Of a stretch of DNA of 56,164 nt, positions 52,040-56,164 are shown piece by piece. The notes beneath the pieces are model-generated. The model had not been told where the DNA came from. It ran no database searches and saw only the letters and a list, made by a program, of their open reading frames with translations. This DNA is from JBFHFS01 sp041583495 (GTDB taxonomy: Bacteria > Bacteroidota > Bacteroidia > Bacteroidales > Marinilabiliaceae), in contig JBFHFS010000035.1 of assembly GCA_041583495.1 (NCBI GenBank), forward strand, positions 1-56,164. The letters are read 5' to 3'. Each line of letters opens with the position of its first letter. Position 1 is the first letter of the stretch. The translations under genes and the position numbers were made by a program.

Positions 52040-52218
52040 GCGGAGTTGATCCAATTGTCATTCTGAGCGTAGTCGATCCAATTGTCATTCTGAGCGTAGT
52101 TGATTTTATTGTCATTCTGAGCGTAGTCGATCCAATTGTCATTCTGAGCGGAGTCGAAGAATGATTTTTCCTGATGAGGACCTTACACAGTCAGGCTTCG
52201 ACTCCGCTCAGCCTGACA
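51790..52218. repeat. Palindrome array, locus 2 (21-nt and 27-nt tandem units)
   Basis: It opens with a full palindrome (51790-51817, arms GTCAGGCT/AGCCTGAC, loop TCGACTCCGCTC). About five 21-nt tandem units follow, then decayed units to about 51990. From 52003 it matches the composite segment of locus 1 (the sequence GGAAACGGATGAAGAC and the TCATTCT palindrome). The TCATTCTGAG half-unit is then repeated at 52031, 52058, 52085, 52112 and 52139, exactly 27 bases apart; only the last has the complementary AGAATGA arm (to 52164). A complete GTCAGGCT palindrome closes the array (52191-52218). Confidence 0.92.
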
Positions 52219-52272
52219 CCGACTTCTACTAAAAAAACCAACTTAAAATGAAATCTGGAGCCAATAAATACC

Positions 52273-52521
52273 TCAGCACTTCCCTCTGGCACAGGGGCTG
52301 TTGGTGATGAAGAAACCAAAAAAGCCTCCCAACAACATGCTCTTTGCCAGACTGCCCAGCTCGAATGCGTTTGTATGACGGCCTTCACTCACATAGTAAT
52401 AGGCTAACCCCAGAAGCGCCCCAATTACTATGTACACGGCCGATCTCCTGACGTGAGGGGAGTGGTACATCCTTTTCAAAAAGCTTCCTTCGGGTTTTAT
52501 ATCCAGTTGTTTGAATTCCAT
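52273..52521 (-). CDS. Small membrane protein with C-terminal cysteine pair (copy 2)
   Basis: The 82-residue product is identical to copy 1 except for two conservative changes (Ile to Val in the YYYISEG segment, Met to Leu in GSMAKS). Same N-terminus, two hydrophobic segments and PCARGKC end. Both copies keep the reading frame, so both may be expressed. Function unknown. Confidence 0.65.
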   Translation of the reverse strand: MEFKQLDIKPEGSFLKRMYHSPHVRRSAVYIVIGALLGLAYYYVSEGRHTNAFELGSLAKSMLLGGFFGFFITNSPCARGKC

Positions 52522-52549
52522 AATGAAAATTTATAGTTCTATATATGTG

Positions 52550-52557
52550 CAAATATA
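52550..52557 (-). promoter_or_regulatory. -7 box for small membrane protein copy 2
   Basis: TATATTTG on the minus strand, 28 bases before the ATG at 52521, same as in copy 1. Confidence 0.5.
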
Positions 52558-52618
52558 GATAATAATTCGGTAATGCCTGTGACAATTCTTTGTTGCCTAT
52601 TAAAGCGAAAGGTTTTAT

Positions 52619-52656
52619 GCGCTGACCTCCCCCTTCAGGGGGTTGGGGGGTGCGGG
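52619..52656. repeat. GC-rich stem-loop repeat, copy 3 of 5
   Basis: GCGCTGACCTCCCCC, loop TTCA, GGGGG, with one base changed relative to copy 1. It lies at the corresponding place in the right duplicated segment. Confidence 0.75.
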
Positions 52657-52833
52657 GTGAAATCGATTGTTCCTTTAGTATGATAAAGTAATTACGACTC
52701 CCTATCAGAAATTAAAGTGAGGATTTTGGAGAGTCTTAAAAGGTTGATTTCAAGTCCCTGACAAGGTTTTTAATAAGGCTAGGAACTTCTTGTATCAGCC
52801 AATATGGGAATCTTTCAAACTCAAGAGTTTTAT

Positions 52834-52871
52834 GCGCCGACCTCCCCCTCCAGGGGGTTGGGGGGTGTGGG
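52834..52871. repeat. GC-rich stem-loop repeat, copy 4 of 5
   Basis: GCGCCGACCTCCCCC with loop TCCA and GGGGG. This is the counterpart of copy 2 but with an intact stem. Confidence 0.75.
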
Positions 52872-52990
52872 TTAAAATAATCTGGACAATTTTAAAGGAC
52901 AAATTACTAGTCCCTTACAGGTCTTTGAATACGATCCGGAATTTCCTGTATTCGCAAATATGAGAACTTTTCCAATTCATGAGTCTTGTT

Positions 52991-53025
52991 CGCCGACCTC
53001 CCCCTTCAGGGGGTTGGGGGGAGCG
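52991..53025. repeat. GC-rich stem-loop repeat, copy 5 of 5
   Basis: CGCCGACCTCCCCC, loop TTCA, GGGGG, outside the duplicated segment. It shares a longer upstream unit with copies 2 and 4. Confidence 0.75.
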
Positions 53026-53080
53026 CACCGTTTTTTCCTGTGGGTGACAGGGGTTACGGTGAATATCAAACGAAAAAAAG

Positions 53081-53094
53081 AATAAACGTTCATT
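53081..53094. promoter_or_regulatory. TetR operator (imperfect copy) ahead of the regulator gene
   Basis: AATAAACGTTCATT differs by one base from the perfect palindrome at 53744-53757. It covers the -33 region of the promoter at 53111-53118, so binding would repress the regulator's own gene. Confidence 0.65.
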
Positions 53095-53110
53095 TTTAAA
53101 ATAATTGTCC

Positions 53111-53118
53111 TATCTTTG
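53111..53118 (+). promoter_or_regulatory. -7 box of the tetR gene
   Basis: TATCTTTG matches TAnnTTTG and ends 25 bases before the ATG at 53144. The -33 position falls inside the operator (TTCA, 53089-53092, 18 bases upstream). Confidence 0.65.
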
Positions 53119-53143
53119 TAGCGTAAACCTAAAAAAATAGAAG

Positions 53144-53722
53144 ATGGCTACGCGACATAAAGACAACGATAAACGAATTGCCCTGCTAAACGCAACGCTA
53201 AGCCTGGTGAATGACCATGGCTTTCATGCAGCCCCTATGTCTAAAATAGCCCGTTTGGCCGGGGTGTCTCCAGCCACGATTTATATCTATTTCGAAAATA
53301 AACAAGACCTGATTAACCAGCTTTATCTGGAAACCAAGGCCTCTTTCAGCCGCGTGGCATTTTACGGTTATAGCTCTGATTTGCCGGTTAAAAAGGGGTT
53401 CGAAACCATTTGGTACAACATTGCCAATTATAAATTGAACCAAATCCAGGAAGCCATGTTTTTATCACAGTGCGAGAATACGCCAATGATAGATGAGCAA
53501 AGCCGGCTCGCGGGATTAAAACACCTTCAGCCGCTGCTCGATCTGTGGGAGCGGGGGCAGCAGGAGGGGATTATCAAGCCTGTTTCACACTATTTGCTTT
53601 ATGCTAATACCATTTATCCATTGGCTTTTTTAATGACCATGCAACAAAAAGAGGTCTACAGGCTCGATGAAGAAAGTCTGAAAAACACGTTTCTATTGGC
53701 CTGGGATAGTATTAAAGTGTAG
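53144..53722 (+). CDS. TetR-family transcriptional regulator
   Basis: The 192-residue protein has the TetR helix-turn-helix at residues 25-60 (MSKIARLAGVSPATIYIYFENKQDLINQLY) and a helical ligand-binding C-terminal domain. Its own promoter and that of the following reductase operon both carry the AACGTTCATT motif, so it most likely represses both until a small molecule, perhaps a reactive aldehyde or enone, is bound. Downstream genes encode two NADPH-dependent reductases that would detoxify such compounds. Confidence 0.92.
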   Translation: MATRHKDNDKRIALLNATLSLVNDHGFHAAPMSKIARLAGVSPATIYIYFENKQDLINQLYLETKASFSRVAFYGYSSDLPVKKGFETIWYNIANYKLNQIQEAMFLSQCENTPMIDEQSRLAGLKHLQPLLDLWERGQQEGIIKPVSHYLLYANTIYPLAFLMTMQQKEVYRLDEESLKNTFLLAWDSIKV

Positions 53723-53743
53723 TGTTTTTTTGACACTAAAAAG

Positions 53744-53757
53744 AATGAACGTTCATT
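53744..53757. promoter_or_regulatory. TetR operator (perfect palindrome) ahead of the reductase operon
   Basis: AATGAACGTTCATT is a perfect 14-base palindrome in the spacer of the downstream promoter, ending three bases before the -7 box. It differs by one base from the operator at 53081. Confidence 0.75.
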
Positions 53758-53760
53758 AAA

Positions 53761-53768
53761 TAATTTTG
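53761..53768 (+). promoter_or_regulatory. -7 box of the reductase operon
   Basis: TAATTTTG matches TAnnTTTG, 63 bases before the ATG at 53832, immediately next to the operator. Confidence 0.65.
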
Positions 53769-53831
53769 TGAATTTTAGTGGGGAATTTAACCCTACTAAG
53801 CCCAATCAAGTAAATTGTAATATATTAGAAT

Positions 53832-54827
53832 ATGAATAAAGTAATTTCATTGGAAAAACGACCCGTTGGAAAGCCGCAATTGTCGGATTTTAAGATGGGT
53901 GAAGAAGAGATGCCTAAAATTGGTGAGGGTGAATTGTTATTAAAAACTGCTTATGTATCGGTCGACCCTTATTTAAGAGGCCGGATGAGTGCCGCTAAAT
54001 CGTATGTGCCGCCATTTGAGCTGCACCAGCCCGTTTCGTCAGGCATTGTGGCCCGGGTGGAAGAATCCAATCATCCCGGCTTTAGCAAGGGTGACTTTGT
54101 ATCGGGTTTATTGGCGTGGAAAGCCTTCCAAAAATCATCAGGCGAAGGATTGATGAAGATCGATGCCACCAAGGCGCCCCTGTCTGCCTATCTGGGTATT
54201 TTGGGTATGACCGGCTTAACAGCCTATCTGGGGCTTACCCAAATTGGGGTGCCCAAAAAGGGAGAAACCCTTGTGGTGTCGGGAGCTGCCGGTGCCGTGG
54301 GTAGTGTGGTTGGACAGATTGGAAAGATTCTGGGATGCCGCGTGATTGGCATTGCCGGGTCGGATGACAAGGTGGAGATGCTGAAAACTCAATTCGGGTT
54401 CGATGAGGCCATTAACTACAACACCACTCCAGATATGGGTGCCGCCATTGCTGAGGCTTGTCCCGATGGGGTAGACGTCTATTTCGACAATGTGGGAGGT
54501 GACATATCCGATGGGGTATATGTCCATTTGAATCGGTTTGCCCGCGTGATTGTGTGTGGATCCATCTCGGTTTACAACGAGACTTCGATGCCAACGGGTC
54601 CCCGGGTAGAACCTATTTTAGTTAAACAAAGTGCCTTGATGCAGGGTTTTATTGTCAGTAATTATGCTGAAAAATTCCCTGAGGCCATGGTGCAATTGGC
54701 CCAATGGCTCCAGGAGGAGAAGCTGACCTATGTGGAAACCATTATGGAGGGCTTTGAGAATATTCCTCAGGCATTCCTCGATCTTTTTGATGGAAAAAAT
54801 AAAGGTAAAATGATTGTAAAAGTATAA
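53832..54827 (+). CDS. NADP-dependent MDR reductase (CurA/leukotriene B4 dehydrogenase type)
   Basis: The 331-residue protein is a zinc-free medium-chain reductase. It has the YVSVDPYLRGRM motif near residue 45 (family hallmark), a Rossmann core VSGAAGAVGSVVGQIGKILGCRVIGIAGSDDK (about residues 148-179), NVGGDISD and the closing GKMIVKV. Relatives reduce the double bond of alpha,beta-unsaturated carbonyls with NADPH. First gene of a TetR-controlled operon; the iron alcohol dehydrogenase gene follows after 17 bases. Confidence 0.93.
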   Translation: MNKVISLEKRPVGKPQLSDFKMGEEEMPKIGEGELLLKTAYVSVDPYLRGRMSAAKSYVPPFELHQPVSSGIVARVEESNHPGFSKGDFVSGLLAWKAFQKSSGEGLMKIDATKAPLSAYLGILGMTGLTAYLGLTQIGVPKKGETLVVSGAAGAVGSVVGQIGKILGCRVIGIAGSDDKVEMLKTQFGFDEAINYNTTPDMGAAIAEACPDGVDVYFDNVGGDISDGVYVHLNRFARVIVCGSISVYNETSMPTGPRVEPILVKQSALMQGFIVSNYAEKFPEAMVQLAQWLQEEKLTYVETIMEGFENIPQAFLDLFDGKNKGKMIVKV

Positions 54828-54844
54828 CTGTAAAACGACTTACG

Positions 54845-56005
54845 ATGAACAATTTTGAATTCAAGAATCCAACCAAAATTATTTTTGGAAAGAACACCAT
54901 CCCGGCATTGTCTAAGGAGATTCCTAAAGACTCAAAAGTCCTAATGCTGTATGGTGGCGGAAGTATAAAAAAGAATGGGATTTACGACCAGGTCATGAAA
55001 GCGCTTTCGAAGTTTGAGGTGTTCGAGATGGGAGGCATCCCCCCCAATCCGGAATATTCGGTATTGCTTGAGGCCGTGGAGATTATTAAAGCTAAAAAAA
55101 TCGATTTTCTATTGGCCGTAGGTGGGGGGTCAGTGATCGATGGGACCAAGTTTATTTCAGCTGCTGCTCTTTATGAGGGTGACACCCCCTGGGATTTGGT
55201 ATCCGGCCGCAAGCCCATCAAGCAGGTAATGCCCTTTGGTACAGTGTTAACACTACCAGCCACTGGGTCGGAGATGAATTCGGTTGCCGTCGTTAGCCGT
55301 CGTGAGACTAAGGAAAAGATGGCTTTCGGTGGTCCGGGTCTCTTTCCACAATTCTCCATTCTCGACCCGCAGGTGATTCAGTCTATCCCTAATCGTCAGA
55401 TTGCCAATGGTCTGGCCGACGCTTTTACCCACGTGATGGAACAATACGTCACATATCCTTCGGGGGCTTTGTTGCAGGACAGGCTGGCCGAAAGTATTCT
55501 TCAGACGATCGTGGAGATAGCCCCGGCAATACTCAAGGATCCTGCTGATTATCAGGCGGCCTCCAATTTCATGTGGAGTTGTACCATGGCGCTTAACGGC
55601 CTTATTCAACAAGGTGTTCCCGGCGACTGGGGGGTGCATGCCATGGGACATGAGCTGACCGCTATGTTTGGAATCGATCATGCCCGAACCCTGGCCATCA
55701 TAGCGCCCAGCCATTATCGTTATAACCTGGAGAGCAAGAAGGAGAAGCTGGCTCAAATGGGCGAAAGGGTGTGGAACATCAGTGAAGGGACTCTGGAGGA
55801 GAAAGCCAAAGCGGCCATCGAAAGCATCGAATCGTTTTTCCATTCGTTGGGCATTCAAACCACTCTGGCCGAATATACCAGGGAGTATAAAGGTTGTGCC
55901 GAGCTAATCTCCGAAAGATTTACCAAAAGAGGGTGGAAAGGTCTTGGTGAGCGCCGGAAATTGGCCCCTCAGGATGTAGAAGAAATTGTGAAGATGAGTT
56001 ATTGA
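54845..56005 (+). CDS. Iron-containing alcohol dehydrogenase (YqhD/BDH type)
   Basis: The 386-residue protein has the N-terminal nucleotide-binding region (KVLMLYGGGSIKKNGIYDQV, GGGSVIDGTKFI, residues about 33-105) and the metal-binding helices DAFTHVMEQY and HAMGHELTAMFGIDHARTL, whose Asp and His residues bind iron or zinc. Sequence and length match NADPH-dependent YqhD-like aldehyde reductases. It is co-transcribed with the MDR reductase and ends in the terminator at 56029-56058. Confidence 0.93.
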   Translation: MNNFEFKNPTKIIFGKNTIPALSKEIPKDSKVLMLYGGGSIKKNGIYDQVMKALSKFEVFEMGGIPPNPEYSVLLEAVEIIKAKKIDFLLAVGGGSVIDGTKFISAAALYEGDTPWDLVSGRKPIKQVMPFGTVLTLPATGSEMNSVAVVSRRETKEKMAFGGPGLFPQFSILDPQVIQSIPNRQIANGLADAFTHVMEQYVTYPSGALLQDRLAESILQTIVEIAPAILKDPADYQAASNFMWSCTMALNGLIQQGVPGDWGVHAMGHELTAMFGIDHARTLAIIAPSHYRYNLESKKEKLAQMGERVWNISEGTLEEKAKAAIESIESFFHSLGIQTTLAEYTREYKGCAELISERFTKRGWKGLGERRKLAPQDVEEIVKMSY

Positions 56006-56028
56006 TAAAGAGTTTAATTTTCAAAAGG

Positions 56029-56058
56029 AAAGGGGAGGAGCTGTTGCTTTTCCCCTTT
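56029..56058 (+). terminator. Rho-independent terminator of the reductase operon
   Basis: AAAGGGG (56029-56035) pairs with CCCCTTT (56052-56058) across a loop of 16 bases, and the 3' arm continues into a T-rich run. It stands 24 bases after the alcohol dehydrogenase stop codon. Confidence 0.75.
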
Positions 56059-56164
56059 TTTTGTTCTTTTTCCTTTATTCACCACCTCCGGGGTTTTTAC
56101 ACCACTATCCCCCTTGTTGTAATCACAAAAACTTCATCTATAGATATATAAAGGGGGGTGACGA

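Larger units (their letters stand above)
52248..52873. repeat. Right copy of the 0.63-kb direct duplication
   Basis: Second copy of 50151-50778. It contains the paralogous 82-codon gene, the identical -7 box and two GC-rich stem-loops. Differences are scattered single-base changes, which argues for an old but not ancient duplication. The left boundary directly follows the last palindrome of the locus 2 array. Confidence 0.9.
52522..53143. other. Intergenic region with three stem-loop repeats and the TetR promoter
   Basis: About 620 bases. The first 350 belong to the duplication. GC-rich stem-loop copies lie at 52619, 52834 and 52991, at spacings of 215 and 157. A degraded longer unit accompanies the last two (from AGTCCCT to GCGCCGACC in shared order). 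The last 100 bases hold the TetR operator and promoter. No gene is seen. Confidence 0.6.

Noticed and set aside
47179..52218. CRISPR array
   Set aside because: The 20-, 21- and 27-nt tandem units are contiguous or nearly so, without unique spacers of constant length, and no cas genes are present.
53718..53738. Terminator of the tetR gene
   Set aside because: AGTGT and ACACT form only a five-base AT-rich stem with no T-run after it.
1..56164. tRNA or rRNA genes, prophage or complete insertion sequences
   Set aside because: Reading both strands I found no cloverleaf, ribosomal signature, integrase or transposase; a covariance-model scan was not possible.

Overview
The window looks like a chromosomal segment of a free-living, probably marine or sediment member of the Bacteroidota (Marinilabiliales-like is my guess). 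The phylum call rests on: promoters of the TAnnTTTG type at several gene starts; a TonB-dependent receptor with a carboxypeptidase-regulatory N-terminus in one operon with a DUF4249-type lipoprotein; a secreted Kelch/LRR protein with a type IX secretion C-terminal sorting domain; LytS/LytTR two-component genes; and many lipoproteins. I see no rRNA, tRNA, CRISPR array, intact insertion sequence or prophage.

Layout. 1-5 kb: unidentified partial sequence, a PQQ-like propeller protein, a small membrane protein and a secreted TIM-barrel glycosidase. 5-13 kb (minus strand): NmrA-like reductase, a four-helix cytochrome-b-like membrane protein, an AhpD-like protein, then DUF4249 lipoprotein - ferredoxin - TonB receptor as a tight operon, a second NmrA-like reductase and an AraC regulator. 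13.4-17.8 kb: sulfatase plus GH106-type alpha-L-rhamnosidase. 18-25 kb: small conserved protein, ABC-F ATPase with one degenerate ATP site, palindromic repeat cluster, LytTR regulator and its kinase, RibD/DHFR-like reductase. 25.7-31 kb: Kelch/LRR secreted protein, a decayed GH105 gene, serine beta-lactamase-like lipoprotein. 31-38.6 kb: ECF sigma factor with a membrane partner, C1 peptidase, a PHP-ACT-ACT fusion, TIP30-like protein, GH78-type rhamnosidase. 38.7-47 kb: Ca2+-type P-ATPase, FMN-binding protein, porin, LuxR-type regulator with a hemerythrin protein, MntP, MFS transporter. 47-53 kb: repeat-rich zone with a GNAT/membrane fusion, a duplicated 0.63-kb segment, an ABM-domain lipoprotein and a GIY-YIG nuclease whose C-terminus is made of repeat DNA. 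53-56 kb: TetR regulator controlling an MDR reductase and an iron alcohol dehydrogenase through visible operators.

Themes. Carbohydrate genes (TIM-barrel glycosidase, sulfatase, GH106, GH105 relic, GH78) point to rhamnose-rich, possibly sulfated polysaccharide, but they are scattered and no SusC/SusD pair is present. A second theme is redox and metal handling: ferredoxin in a TonB operon, AhpD-like and cytochrome-b-like pair, hemerythrin, FMN-binding protein, MntP, P-ATPase.

The best candidate for an undescribed system is the 47-53 kb zone. Palindromic repeats there share an invariant 12-nt loop but carry two different, internally complementary stems. They have expanded as 20-, 21- and 27-nt tandem arrays at two loci, and at one locus they have been incorporated in frame into a GIY-YIG endonuclease gene. 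This resembles the REP/RAYT logic with a different nuclease and deserves a genome-wide test.
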